Origin: an uncultured Alphaproteobacteria bacterium
GTDB taxonomy: Bacteria; Pseudomonadota; Alphaproteobacteria; Caulobacterales; Caulobacteraceae
Direction: 5' to 3'
DNA length: 38,183 nt
NCBI GenBank assembly: GCA_903909375.1
Contig: CAIVVM010000070.1
Span: 1-38,183, forward strand
Below the pieces are notes generated by a model. That model was not told the origin of the DNA and ran no database searches. It saw nothing but the letters and a program-made list of their open reading frames with translations. Of this stretch, positions 26,333 to 35,015 are shown in pieces. Positions within the stretch are counted from its first letter, which is position 1. Every line of letters starts with the position of its first letter. The position numbers were made by a program, and so were the translations under genes.

Positions 26333-27307
26333 TCAGACCCCCGTCGACAGTACGGTCGAACCGCCTCGACTGCGAGGCTGGGCGGAGCGTGGCGGCTGGG
26401 GATCGGCGCTGATGGCTTTCACAAGTTCACCAATGCCGCCGATGGAGCCCACCAGGGCGCTCATCTCGGCAGGTACGATGACCATCTTCTGGCTCGGGCT
26501 TTCGGCCAGCTTGCCAAAGGCCTCTACATACTTCTGAGCCACGAAATAGTTGATCGCATTGACGTCGCCGGCGGCGATGGCGTTGGAGACCAGTTCGGTC
26601 GCCTTGGCCTCTGCCGCGGCGGAGCGTTCGCGCGCCTCGGCGTCCCGGAAGGCCGCTTCCTTTCGGCCCTCCGCCTGCAGGATCGCCGACTGCTTCTGGC
26701 CCTCGGCGACCGTAATGGCCGCCTGCTTCTCGCCATCGGCTTCGGTGATCACAGCGCGCCGCTCCCGCTCGGCCTTCATCTGGCGCGCCATGGCGTTGGT
26801 GATGTCTGGCGGCGGTTGCAGATCCTTGATCTCGATCCGGGCCACCTTAACGCCCCACGGGCTGGTCGCCTGATCGATGACATCGAGGAGCCGGGTGTTG
26901 ATCTGGTCCCGTTGCGACAACACCTCGTCCAGCTCCATGTTGCCCACCACAGTCCGCAGGTTGGTCATGGTCAGCTGCGTGATGGCAAAGTCCAGATTGG
27001 TCACCCGGTAGGCGGCGGCCGCCGCATCCATCACCTGAATGAAGACGATGGCGTCGACCTGAACGGAAACGTTGTCCTTGGTGATCACGTCCTGGCGCGG
27101 CACGTCCAGCACCTGTTCCATCATGTTGATCTTGCGCCCGATGCCTTCGACAAAGGGGGTAAGGAAACTGATCCCGGGCTTCAGCGTTCGCGTGTAGCGA
27201 CCAAACTGCTCGACGGTGTATTCCCGCCCCTGGGGTACAATCTTGATGGCGCCGAGAGCGACAACCACCGCAAGGATGAGGAAAACGCTAGCGACAATCA
27301 AACCCAT
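26333..27307 (-). CDS. SPFH domain/Band 7 protein (stomatin/QmcA-like)
   Basis: The 324-residue protein has one N-terminal membrane helix ([17 protein letters not shown]), an SPFH domain (from [18 protein letters not shown], through [18 protein letters not shown] residues, to the segment [13 protein letters not shown]) and a long coiled coil rich in Ala/Glu/Lys ([19 protein letters not shown]). This is the stomatin/QmcA class, which forms large membrane-bound cages and may organise quality-control proteases. GGAGGT precedes ATG 27307, and a 7-base-pair hairpin lies just upstream of that site. NfeD follows four bases downstream, so the two likely form one complex. Confidence 0.92.
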   Translation of the reverse strand: MGLIVASVFLILAVVVALGAIKIVPQGREYTVEQFGRYTRTLKPGISFLTPFVEGIGRKINMMEQVLDVPRQDVITKDNVSVQVDAIVFIQVMDAAAAAYRVTNLDFAITQLTMTNLRTVVGNMELDEVLSQRDQINTRLLDVIDQATSPWGVKVARIEIKDLQPPPDITNAMARQMKAERERRAVITEADGEKQAAITVAEGQKQSAILQAEGRKEAAFRDAEARERSAAAEAKATELVSNAIAAGDVNAINYFVAQKYVEAFGKLAESPSQKMVIVPAEMSALVGSIGGIGELVKAISADPQPPRSAQPRSRGGSTVLSTGV

Positions 27308-27319
27308 GGCCCGACCTCC

Positions 27320-27339
27320 AGACTTCAGGGACGAAGTCT
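27320..27339 (-). promoter_or_regulatory. Hairpin just upstream of the SPFH ribosome site
   Basis: AGACTTC (27320-27326) pairs with GAAGTCT (27333-27339) around a 6-base loop. On the minus strand the stem ends immediately before GGAGGT. It could affect translation or mRNA stability; no further support is visible. Confidence 0.3.
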
Positions 27340-27430
27340 ACCGGGAAGCCGCGCCCGACGCCACGGAAACCAGACGTTGCGGGACGGCGCCATGCTCGCG
27401 CCATGGTCCGCAGTCTGATAGCCATCCGAC

Positions 27431-28009
27431 ATGATCCGACACGCTCTCCTGATCGCCCCCCTGGCCCTGCTCTGCGTGGCCGCTGCGCCCGCTCCCAAGG
27501 CCCCGCCCGCAAAGTCCGCCGCCAAGCCGGTCGCAGCCAAGCCCGCGCCTCCGAAACCGGTATCTACGGCGGTGGCGAAGGGGTCCTTCGACATCCAGAA
27601 TCCGCAGGGTCTGATGGACATTCTCGGCCAGGCCGGCGCCAAGGTTCAGACACGGGCCCGGGACGGCGATTCCGTGTTCGTCGCCGTGACCTCGACCACC
27701 GCAAACTTCTCGATGCAGTTTGCCGGCTGCAATCCCCAGGGTCGCGCCTGCCGCGCCGTACTGCTCGACGCGGCCATGGAAAGGTCGTCGGTAACCGGCG
27801 CCCAGATCAATGCGTTCAACCAGACTTCGGTGATGTGTCGAATCTATCAGGACCGGGCAGCCACCCAGCATGTGGTCTATTCAGCGATGCTGTTTCAGAC
27901 GATGAACCGAGATGACGCCGCAACTCACCTTCAGGCCTGGCAGGGCTGCCTCGCGGACGCTCATGACTTCCTGAAGGACCCGGTAGGTTACCTGGCCAAC
28001 GCGGCGTGA
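27431..28009 (+). CDS. Secreted YbjN-domain protein
   Basis: The 192-residue protein begins with a signal peptide (MIRHALLIAPLALLCVAAAPA) and a Pro/Ala/Lys-rich linker to about residue 48. The rest resembles a YbjN-type domain: DIQNPQGLMDILGQAGAKVQ, then FSMQFAGCNPQGRACRAV, and DAATHLQAWQGCLAD. In E. coli YbjN affects motility and stress responses, but no biochemical role is settled. Here the signal peptide indicates a periplasmic form, and three to four cysteines may form disulfides. It is divergent from the SPFH gene and convergent with yaaA (three bases between the stops). Confidence 0.75.
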   Translation: MIRHALLIAPLALLCVAAAPAPKAPPAKSAAKPVAAKPAPPKPVSTAVAKGSFDIQNPQGLMDILGQAGAKVQTRARDGDSVFVAVTSTTANFSMQFAGCNPQGRACRAVLLDAAMERSSVTGAQINAFNQTSVMCRIYQDRAATQHVVYSAMLFQTMNRDDAATHLQAWQGCLADAHDFLKDPVGYLANAA

Positions 28010-28012
28010 GCG

Positions 28013-28810
28013 TCAGGCGGTCTTGCGAGCCGGAGATATCGGCTCGGGCTGGGGCCGCGAGAAGGTGAACTCGGCGTCGGTGGAAAGCTCCGGCACGAAC
28101 CGGTATCCCGCAACGTCGAATGATCGAAGGTCCGCCGCCCGCTCGATGCGGTTATCGATGGCGTAGCGCGCCATCAGCCCCCGCGCCTTCTTGGCGTAGA
28201 AGGAGACGATGCGAGCCTCGCCGTCCTTCTCCTCCAGAAATCGGCAGGACAGCACCGGCAGGGTCAGAGCCTGGCGGTCGACGGCGCCGAAGTACTCTCC
28301 GCTGGCGCAGTTCACCAGGGTGGGATCGCCATGGTCACGCGCGGCCGCGTTCAGGGCCTCGGACACTCTCGGCCCCCAGAAGTCGTAGAGGCTCTGTCCA
28401 CGCCGGGTCTTGATCCGTACGCCCATCTCCAGACGATAGGGCTGGATGGCGTCGAGCGGACGCAGCACCCCATAGAGCCCCGACAGGATGCGTACATGAT
28501 CCTGAGCCCAGGCCAGGCCCTTGCGATCCAGCTCGCGCGCCTTCAACCCGGCATAGACATCACCGTTGAAAGCGAACGCCGCCTGCACGCCCTCGTCCGA
28601 CCCGGCGTCGAAGGCCTGGAACCGCTCACGGTTGAGTTTTGCCAAACTGTCTGAGAGCGACATCATCCGCTTGAGATCGGCGACGCGCAGATTGCGGGTA
28701 ACCTTCGCCAGCTCGGCCACCTGATCGGTCATCTGTGGCGAAGTCATCGCCACCGTGTGGGGCGCTGCGGTGAAATCGAGGGATTTGGCCGGAGACAGGA
28801 CGATCAGCAT
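28013..28810 (-). CDS. yaaA: Peroxide stress protein YaaA
   Basis: The 265-residue cytoplasmic protein carries the YaaA/DUF328 hallmarks: MLIVLSPAKSLDF at the N-terminus, AFNGDVYAGL, LSGLYGVLRPLDAIQPYRLEMG, VNCASGEYF, and FYAKKARGLMARY. In E. coli YaaA limits free iron during peroxide stress and binds DNA. It is the last gene of the minus-strand run that includes the FAD oxidase and Sua5 genes; 39 bases separate it from the former. Full length compared with the usual 255-260 residues. Confidence 0.95.
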   Translation of the reverse strand: MLIVLSPAKSLDFTAAPHTVAMTSPQMTDQVAELAKVTRNLRVADLKRMMSLSDSLAKLNRERFQAFDAGSDEGVQAAFAFNGDVYAGLKARELDRKGLAWAQDHVRILSGLYGVLRPLDAIQPYRLEMGVRIKTRRGQSLYDFWGPRVSEALNAAARDHGDPTLVNCASGEYFGAVDRQALTLPVLSCRFLEEKDGEARIVSFYAKKARGLMARYAIDNRIERAADLRSFDVAGYRFVPELSTDAEFTFSRPQPEPISPARKTA

Positions 28811-28849
28811 CGCAGCGTCTTACGGCGGCGCGCCGGGGTCGCCAACCTC

Positions 28850-30259
28850 CTAAAACAGAACCCTCGGATTGAGAATTCTTCCAGGATCAAGCGCCAGCCG
28901 GATCGCGCGCTGCGCGGCCAACTCGACATCGCTCTTGTAGCGCGCGCCTTCCGCCGTTTTCATCGATCCCAGGCCGTGCTCGGCGCTGATCGAGCCGCCC
29001 AATCGGGCCACGATATCGTGAACGATCCTGGACCCGGCGTCGCGGCGCGCGGCATGTTCGGCGTCCGACCCTCCGTCGGGCCGCAATACATCATAGTGGA
29101 TGTTGCCGTCACCGACATGGCCGAAGGCGGCGATGCGGGCGCGAGGCGCGAAGACGTCCATCGCGTGGTTCGCCTCAGCCAGAAATGCGGGCACCTGGCT
29201 GACCGGCACCGCCACATCGTGTTTCCAGGTAGCGCCCTCCGGCTTCTGGGCCGGCGACTGGTTCTCCCGGATCTCCCATAGCGCCCGGGCCTGGCTGTCG
29301 GATTGGGCGACCACCGCATCGCGGATCAGGCCGGCCTCCAGTCCTGACTCGAGAAACTGCGTCATCGCGCCTTCCGCCGATCCCGGCTCGCCGGACGCGA
29401 ATTCGGCAAGCACATACCAGGGGTGCGGCGCCGCCAGTGGGTCACGCGTACCGGGGATGTTTCGGAGCGCAAACTCCACCCCGAGCCGACCCATAAGTTC
29501 GAACGCCTCCACGGCCCCGCCCGTCTCGTCCTTGGCGCGGGTCAGAAGTTCCAGCGCCGCTTCAGGGGTCGCGACACCTATCATCGCCACGGCGCGCGAG
29601 GTCATCACGGGAAAAAGCTTTAACGCCGCGGCTGTGACGACACCCAGCGTGCCCTCGGCCCCGATCAGGAGTTGCTTCAGATCATAGCCGGTGTTGTCCT
29701 TGCGCAACCGCTTCAGGCCGTTCCAGACCTCGCCATTGGGCAGCACGGCCTCAAGGCCCAGCACCAGATTGCGGGTCATACCGTAGCGCAGCACCTGGGT
29801 GCCTCCCGCGTTAGTGGAGACGACGCCGCCCACCGTCGCAGAACCCTCGGAGGCCAGGCCGAGTGGAAATCTGCGGCGCACTTTTGCCGCCGCCTCATGC
29901 ACCTGCGACAGGGTCACGCCCGCTTCGGCCACCAGCACGTCGTCGTAGGGCTCAACCTCGCGGATGGTCCGCAGGCGCTCGGTGGACAGTAGCACCTCGC
30001 CCTGCGGGATCTGTCCGCCCACAAGCCCGGTGTTTCCCCCTTGGGTGGTGATCGCCTGGCCGGCTTCGAAGCAGATGCCGACAACGGCGGCGACATCAGC
30101 GGTCGATTTCGGAAGGGCCAGAAACGGCGTGATCCCGACCCAGCGGTCGCGCCACTCCACGAGCTTGGGCGCGATCCGGTCAGGATCCTCGCTCCAGCCA
30201 TCGGGACCGAGCACGGCTTTCAGGCGTGAAATCACATCGGCGGAAACGGGCGCAGTCAT
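28850..30259 (-). CDS. FAD-binding oxidoreductase (D-2-hydroxyacid dehydrogenase family)
   Basis: This 469-residue protein belongs to the VAO/PCMH flavoprotein family beside GlcD, D-lactate and D-2-hydroxyglutarate dehydrogenases. The FAD-binding region includes TTQGGNTGLVGGQIP, EGSATVGGVVSTNAGG, RYGMTRNLVLGLEAVLPNGE and RKDNTGYDLKQLLIGAEGTLG. The C-terminal half has the metal-binding HVGDGNIHYD and SAEHGLGSMK. It most resembles the D-2-hydroxyglutarate dehydrogenase branch, which would link to SerA or lysine metabolism, but the substrate is not proved by sequence. It starts 23 bases after the sua5-like stop. Confidence 0.9.
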   Translation of the reverse strand: MTAPVSADVISRLKAVLGPDGWSEDPDRIAPKLVEWRDRWVGITPFLALPKSTADVAAVVGICFEAGQAITTQGGNTGLVGGQIPQGEVLLSTERLRTIREVEPYDDVLVAEAGVTLSQVHEAAAKVRRRFPLGLASEGSATVGGVVSTNAGGTQVLRYGMTRNLVLGLEAVLPNGEVWNGLKRLRKDNTGYDLKQLLIGAEGTLGVVTAAALKLFPVMTSRAVAMIGVATPEAALELLTRAKDETGGAVEAFELMGRLGVEFALRNIPGTRDPLAAPHPWYVLAEFASGEPGSAEGAMTQFLESGLEAGLIRDAVVAQSDSQARALWEIRENQSPAQKPEGATWKHDVAVPVSQVPAFLAEANHAMDVFAPRARIAAFGHVGDGNIHYDVLRPDGGSDAEHAARRDAGSRIVHDIVARLGGSISAEHGLGSMKTAEGARYKSDVELAAQRAIRLALDPGRILNPRVLF

Positions 30260-30282
30260 TCCCCCAATCTAGGACATTGGCG

Positions 30283-31251
30283 CTAACCTACAAAGCCCGC
30301 CGCACGGCGCAGGCGATCATTGATGGCCTCGCCCAGACCCTCCTGCGGGATGGGAGCGATGGCGATCGCGAGGGGGTTGGTGCGGTCTGCTGCTCGCAGA
30401 TAGGCGAAGAGGTTGGCGGCGGCTTCGCGCAGGTCGCCGGTCGGACTGAGGTTCCATGGACCATGCCCTGCCGGTCCGAAGGCCAGCCAGGCCTCGCCGG
30501 GGATCGGCCGGACCACATCCAGTCGTACGGGCGCTTCAGGCGCGTAGTGACGCGTCAGGCGGCCAGGGGAGCGCTTGGCGTCGCCGCCCGCCTCCCGCAA
30601 CGGGCCGATGATCGCCTCGATCTGGTCCCGGGTGATCGCGCCTGGACGGAGCAATCGCGCGTCGTCCAGCAAGGCGACCACCGTCGATTCGAGACCGATG
30701 ATGCAGGAGCCCCCGTCCAGGGCCACCGTCGCGGCGTCACCGGTCTCCTCGACCGCGTCGGCGCAGGTGGTCGGGCTGGGGCGACCTGAGCGATTGGCGG
30801 ACGGCGCGACGAGGGGCCCGCCAAAGGCTGCGACCAACCTCTGGGCCGTTGGATGCCGGGGAACCCGCACCGCCACGGTTTCCAGTCCGGCGCGGGCCAG
30901 ATCGCAGACCGCCGCACCATCGGAGACCGGCAACACGAGTGTCAGCGGGCCTGGCCAGAAGGCGGCGGCCAATCGTTCAGCCCGGTCATCGAACCGTGCG
31001 ACGCTTCGCGCCATCGCCAGGTCACTGACGTGGGCGATGAGGGGATTGAAAGCGGGCCGCCCCTTGGCCTCGTAGACCCGGGCCACCGCCAGCGGATCAG
31101 ACGCATCGGCCGCCAGGCCATAGACCGTTTCGGTCGGCATCAGCACCAGACCGCCAGCCCGGAGTGCGGCTAAGGCGGGGGCGAGCTGCGCTGCGCCTTG
31201 AGTGCGATCCGCACCGTCACCTTCGCCGGAATCTGATCGGTGCTCGCCCAT
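30283..31251 (-). CDS. L-threonylcarbamoyladenylate synthase (Sua5 type)
   Basis: The 322-residue enzyme makes threonylcarbamoyl-AMP from threonine, bicarbonate and ATP for the t6A37 modification of ANN-decoding tRNAs. The YrdC domain contains LMPTETVYGLAADA, the substrate-binding segment KGRPAFNPLIAHV and the loop APSANRSGRPSPT. After a linker (SPGRLTRHYAPEAPV) a C-terminal Rossmann-like domain marks the long Sua5 form, as opposed to short YrdC. The only in-frame start before the domain is ATG 31251, so the coding region overlaps the end of the b561-YceI gene by 82 bases. The first 20 residues are polar and not conserved. Confidence 0.92.
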   Translation of the reverse strand: MGEHRSDSGEGDGADRTQGAAQLAPALAALRAGGLVLMPTETVYGLAADASDPLAVARVYEAKGRPAFNPLIAHVSDLAMARSVARFDDRAERLAAAFWPGPLTLVLPVSDGAAVCDLARAGLETVAVRVPRHPTAQRLVAAFGGPLVAPSANRSGRPSPTTCADAVEETGDAATVALDGGSCIIGLESTVVALLDDARLLRPGAITRDQIEAIIGPLREAGGDAKRSPGRLTRHYAPEAPVRLDVVRPIPGEAWLAFGPAGHGPWNLSPTGDLREAAANLFAYLRAADRTNPLAIAIAPIPQEGLGEAINDRLRRAAGFVG

Positions 31252-32450
31252 TCGCCCTGCCCTACCCCGAAGGTCGTCCGATCGAGGGTGGTTACACCGC
31301 TGACCTCGGCCCTGTCGCCGTCGATCTTCAACCTGAACGGCAGGGTGAGTGGTCGACTTACGCCACGCAGGCTCAGCTGGCCCCGCGCCACGAACCGCCC
31401 ATCGCCCGTCTTCTCGAACCGCGTCGCGGTGAACGTAGCCTTAGGATGGACGGCGGTGTCGAACCAGTCGGTGGATGGCAGGCTGGCGTCGCGCTGCTCA
31501 TCGCCCGATACAGCCGAGGCCATGTCGATGGAAACCGACACCCGTGATCGGTCGAGCGCGTCGGGATTGAACTGGATGTCAGCCGTCCAGCGGTCGAAGC
31601 GGCCCTCGATCGCCTCGCCGCTCCAGGCGGTGGCGAAAGTCAGGCTCGAGCCACGAGAAACTTTCCACGCAATCGGTCCCGCATCTGGTCTCGGCTCCAC
31701 TACCGTAGTCGCCGCCGCAGGCTCCGGCGGAATCGGCGCCGCTGGCTCAGGCGTGGCTGCGACCGGAGCGGGCGCACTATGCGGACGCGGAGGGTGATAG
31801 GTACGACCGAACGCCACGACTGCGAGCAGCGCGACCGGGATGGCCAGCAGTCGCAGATCAAATCGTCGGTCAAACCGCACACCTGGAATCATGCGCGGGA
31901 GAACACGCGGATAACCCCTGAAGATCTGATGCTTCAATGCGCCCAGCACATGCAGGGCGATCAAGCCATAGGCGACCTTGATGATCAGCTCGTGGCTGAC
32001 CTCCCCCGCCTGATGCCAGATCGCTCGCGCAGCCGGGGTCAGGTCGGCAAGGCCCGGCACGTGCGGCCAGGGCACGAAGCCGAACAGCAGGGTTGGAAAC
32101 GCATACCGGCTGGCCGACACAGCAATCCAGCCGGTGATCGGCATGCCGATCATCACGCCGTAGAGGGCCCAATGCACACCGTGCGACAGCCTTCGCTCCC
32201 AAGGCGTCAGGGACGCGGGTTCCGGCGGCGGCGGATTCAGCAGGCGCCACGCCAGCCGGATCAGGCTCAACAGCAGGATGCTTATCCCGATGGACTTGTG
32301 CAGCTGGACGATGGCAAACGCCTCGGGTGTTCGACCTTCCATCCGACCTGCCAGCACCACCTGCAGAACGATCAGCGCTGCTATCGTCCAGTGGAGTAAA
32401 ATGGCTCCGGTGGAGTAGCGAGCAGCGGCGAGGGTTCTAAGGTCCGTCAT
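31170..32450 (-). CDS. Cytochrome b561-YceI fusion protein
   Basis: The 426-residue protein joins two domains. Residues 1-190 form a bacterial cytochrome b561 with four membrane helices and candidate haem ligands His20 (LLHW), His51 (QLHKSIG), His153 (VSHEL) and His167 (ALHVLGALKH). A fifth helix near 200-216 and a Pro/Ala-rich linker (about 220-250) lead to a YceI domain (about 258-420) facing the periplasm. YceI proteins hold isoprenoid quinones in a lipocalin-like barrel, so the fusion likely transfers electrons to or from a bound quinone. It lies four bases after a separate yceI gene. The fusion recurs in proteobacteria, and its precise role is open. Confidence 0.9.
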   Translation of the reverse strand: MTDLRTLAAARYSTGAILLHWTIAALIVLQVVLAGRMEGRTPEAFAIVQLHKSIGISILLLSLIRLAWRLLNPPPPEPASLTPWERRLSHGVHWALYGVMIGMPITGWIAVSASRYAFPTLLFGFVPWPHVPGLADLTPAARAIWHQAGEVSHELIIKVAYGLIALHVLGALKHQIFRGYPRVLPRMIPGVRFDRRFDLRLLAIPVALLAVVAFGRTYHPPRPHSAPAPVAATPEPAAPIPPEPAAATTVVEPRPDAGPIAWKVSRGSSLTFATAWSGEAIEGRFDRWTADIQFNPDALDRSRVSVSIDMASAVSGDEQRDASLPSTDWFDTAVHPKATFTATRFEKTGDGRFVARGQLSLRGVSRPLTLPFRLKIDGDRAEVSGVTTLDRTTFGVGQGEWASTDQIPAKVTVRIALKAQRSSPPP

Positions 32451-32454
32451 CGGG

Positions 32455-33063
32455 CTATTTCCTCACGAACTCGACATCGAAAACCAGGTCGATCTGATCA
32501 TCTGCAAACAGACGCGCTGCGGTCACGCCGAACTCGGATCGCCGGATCCGGCCCGTGCCAGAGAACGCCATACGCGCGCTGGCGCCGGTCGGGTCAGCAC
32601 CCACGCCCTTGAACTCTACATCAAGCACCACCGGCCGGGTGATGCCGTGAAACGTCAGATCCCCCGTCAACTGCCCTCTCCCCTCCGTATCTGCGGCGAG
32701 CGATGTCGATCGGAAACGAATGACCGGATACTTGTCCGGTTCAAAGTAGCCCTGCACCGCCCGACTGAACGCGCTGTTGCGCGCCACGATGGATCTGGGG
32801 TCGACCGCGATCTCCACCTCCGTGTTCCGCCAGTTGCCAGGATCGTAGGTAAAGTCGCCCGACAGAGTGTTGAAGCGCATGGCATAACGCGACAATCCAC
32901 CCATGAGTGGAATCCTGATCAAGAGGCTTGAGCTCCTGGGCTCGAGCGCATAGCTGCCCGCCGGCGCCCGGCTCGGGTCGCGCATAGTCGGCTGGGCCGC
33001 GATCGGACTCGCGGTCAGCAGCCACAGACCCAACATCAGGAGCGCGGACGCGCGACGCAGCAT
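32455..33063 (-). CDS. YceI-like periplasmic isoprenoid-binding protein
   Basis: The 202-residue protein has a signal peptide (residues 1-23, LLMLGLWLLTASPIAAQP) followed by a YceI lipocalin-like domain: YALEPRSSSLLIRIP, LSGDFTYDPGNW, FEPDKYPVIRFRST, LTGDLTFHGITRPV and SEFGVTAARLFADDQIDL. It is the first gene of the minus-strand run and lies four bases upstream of the b561-YceI fusion, so two YceI domains are made together. One may be a soluble carrier and the other a membrane-tethered redox partner, which is inference. Divergent from the acyl-CoA dehydrogenase gene over 132 bases. Confidence 0.92.
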   Translation of the reverse strand: MLRRASALLMLGLWLLTASPIAAQPTMRDPSRAPAGSYALEPRSSSLLIRIPLMGGLSRYAMRFNTLSGDFTYDPGNWRNTEVEIAVDPRSIVARNSAFSRAVQGYFEPDKYPVIRFRSTSLAADTEGRGQLTGDLTFHGITRPVVLDVEFKGVGADPTGASARMAFSGTGRIRRSEFGVTAARLFADDQIDLVFDVEFVRK

Positions 33064-33195
33064 TCGGATCCCACCCTCCCCGACCGATCCAACTGATACG
33101 CTTCACCGCGACAAAGAGATGGCGGGAATCTCACGGGTCGCTTCCGAACTCCTCGCGCAGAGGTTAGGAGACGGCAACAGTCAGACGAGATCCCC

Positions 33196-34938
33196 ATGAC
33201 GTTCCGAGCCCCTGCCCGCGATCTGGCCTTCGCGCTGAAGACCATCGGCCATAGCGACCTGCTGGCCCGCGTCTATCCGGATCTCGATGAGGACACTGTC
33301 CAGGCCGTGCTTGAGGCCGCCGCCGCCTTCGCCGACAACGAACTGGCGCCGCTGAACCGCAAGGGCGACACCGAGGGCGCTCGCTATGAGAACGGTCGCG
33401 TCACGGCCGCGCCGGGCTTTGCAGAGGCCTATCATCGCTTCGTAGAGCAGGGCTGGAACTCGCTGTCCGCCGATCCTGAGCATGGCGGCCAGGGACTCTC
33501 CAAGGCGCTTGAGCTTGCCGTGTTCGAGATGGTGCATGCCGCCAACATGGCGTTCGGCCTTTGCCCTATGCTGACCCAGGGCGCCATCGAGGCCCTGGCG
33601 CTCCACGGTACGGAGCGACAGAAGCGGCTGGTGCTGCCCAAACTGGTGTCTGGCGAATGGACCGGCACCATGAACCTGACGGAGCCGCAGGCGGGCTCGG
33701 ATCTGGCAGCTCTCACGACCCGCGCCGAGCCGGACGGCCAGGGTGGCTATCGGCTGACCGGCCAGAAGATTTTCATTACCTGGGGTGACCACGACGCTGC
33801 GGAAAACATCTGCCATCTGGTCCTGGCGCGAACCCCCGACGCGCCCGCGGGCGTTAAGGGCATCAGCCTGTTCCTGACTACCAAGAAGATGGTCAAGGAT
33901 GACGGAACACTCGGCAGCCTGAACGATCTGCGCGCCGGGTCCATCGAGCACAAGCTGGGTATCCACGGCTCACCCACCTGCGTCATGCTGTTTGAGGGCG
34001 CTCAGGCCGAACTTGTGGGGTCGCTCGGCCAGGGCCTGCCCCATATGTTCGTGATGATGAATGCCGCTCGCCTGCAGGTCGGCGTTCAGGGCGTGGCCAT
34101 CGCCGAGCGGGCGTTCCAGCAGGCACTGAACTACGCAACCGAGCGCAAGCAGGGCCGGACAACCTGGGAGGCAGACGGAGCCATCTACGGTCATCCGGAT
34201 GTGCGGCGCACACTGATGCTGATGAAGGCCAAAATCGAAGCTGCACGCGGAATCTGTCTGGCCACCGGCGTTCTGGCTGACCTCGCGAGGCTCGCCGAAA
34301 CGCCAGAAGATCGCACGGCGGCGAAGGCCCGTCAGGAGTTGCTCACCCCCATCGCCAAGGCGTGGTCCACGGACATCGGCGTTGAGGTCGCCTCGCAAGG
34401 GGTTCAGATCCACGGCGGCATGGGCTTCATGGAGCAGACGGGCGCCGCCCAACACTACCGGGACGCACGCATCGCCCCGATCTATGAGGGCACAAATGCG
34501 ATCCAGGCCATCGACCTGATCGGGCGCAAGGTGCGGCTGAACGGCGGCGCGACGATGCGGGCGCTTTGCGAGGACATGGCCGCTACGGCGCATAACCTGG
34601 CCGACGACCCCGATCTGGCCCGGGTGGGTGAGCGGCTGACCACAGGGGTCGCAGCCCTGGAGCGCGCGACTGACTGGCTGATCGCCGCAGACAACGCCGC
34701 CGCCCTGACCGCGGCCACGCCCTATCTGAAACTGGCCGGTGAAGTCGTGGGTGGCTGGATCCTGGGTCGCCAGGCGCTCGCAGCCGCTGGGTCGTCGGAT
34801 CCCTGGATGCAGAGCAAGGGCGCGCTGGCCCGGCTCTACGCGGGTCAGATCCTGACCCAGGCCTCAGGGCAGGCCGACGCCGTAGTCGAAGCCGATCACG
34901 ACCTGGAGCGGACGGCGGCGGCGGCGCTGGCCGGCTGA
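33196..34938 (+). CDS. Acyl-CoA dehydrogenase (long form, DmdC/AcdA-like)
   Basis: The 580-residue flavoprotein oxidises an acyl-CoA thioester to the 2-enoyl-CoA. The order is N-terminal helices, FAD-binding GTMNLTEPQAGSDLAAL, the segment KIFITWGDHD, the middle beta-domain, and a C-terminal all-helical part. The catalytic base is Glu431 in PIYEGTNAIQAIDLIGRK, and VQIHGGMGFMEQTG lies before it. The extra C-terminal domain (about 470-580) marks the roughly 590-residue subgroup that includes 3-methylthiopropionyl-CoA dehydrogenase DmdC, but many members use other chain lengths. It stands alone, with about 77 bases before the histidine kinase gene. Confidence 0.93.
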   Translation: MTFRAPARDLAFALKTIGHSDLLARVYPDLDEDTVQAVLEAAAAFADNELAPLNRKGDTEGARYENGRVTAAPGFAEAYHRFVEQGWNSLSADPEHGGQGLSKALELAVFEMVHAANMAFGLCPMLTQGAIEALALHGTERQKRLVLPKLVSGEWTGTMNLTEPQAGSDLAALTTRAEPDGQGGYRLTGQKIFITWGDHDAAENICHLVLARTPDAPAGVKGISLFLTTKKMVKDDGTLGSLNDLRAGSIEHKLGIHGSPTCVMLFEGAQAELVGSLGQGLPHMFVMMNAARLQVGVQGVAIAERAFQQALNYATERKQGRTTWEADGAIYGHPDVRRTLMLMKAKIEAARGICLATGVLADLARLAETPEDRTAAKARQELLTPIAKAWSTDIGVEVASQGVQIHGGMGFMEQTGAAQHYRDARIAPIYEGTNAIQAIDLIGRKVRLNGGATMRALCEDMAATAHNLADDPDLARVGERLTTGVAALERATDWLIAADNAAALTAATPYLKLAGEVVGGWILGRQALAAAGSSDPWMQSKGALARLYAGQILTQASGQADAVVEADHDLERTAAAALAG

Positions 34939-35015
34939 GCCCCCGTATTCAGAACGACATTCGCTGGCGATTCATCTTTGCGGGCTAGGCTCCCACCGTC
35001 GTCGAGACAGTCGGG

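Noticed and set aside
26126..27418. 430-codon plus-strand frame opposite the SPFH/NfeD genes
   Set aside because: It is antisense to two well-supported genes, has no ribosome site or motif, and shows shadow-frame composition.
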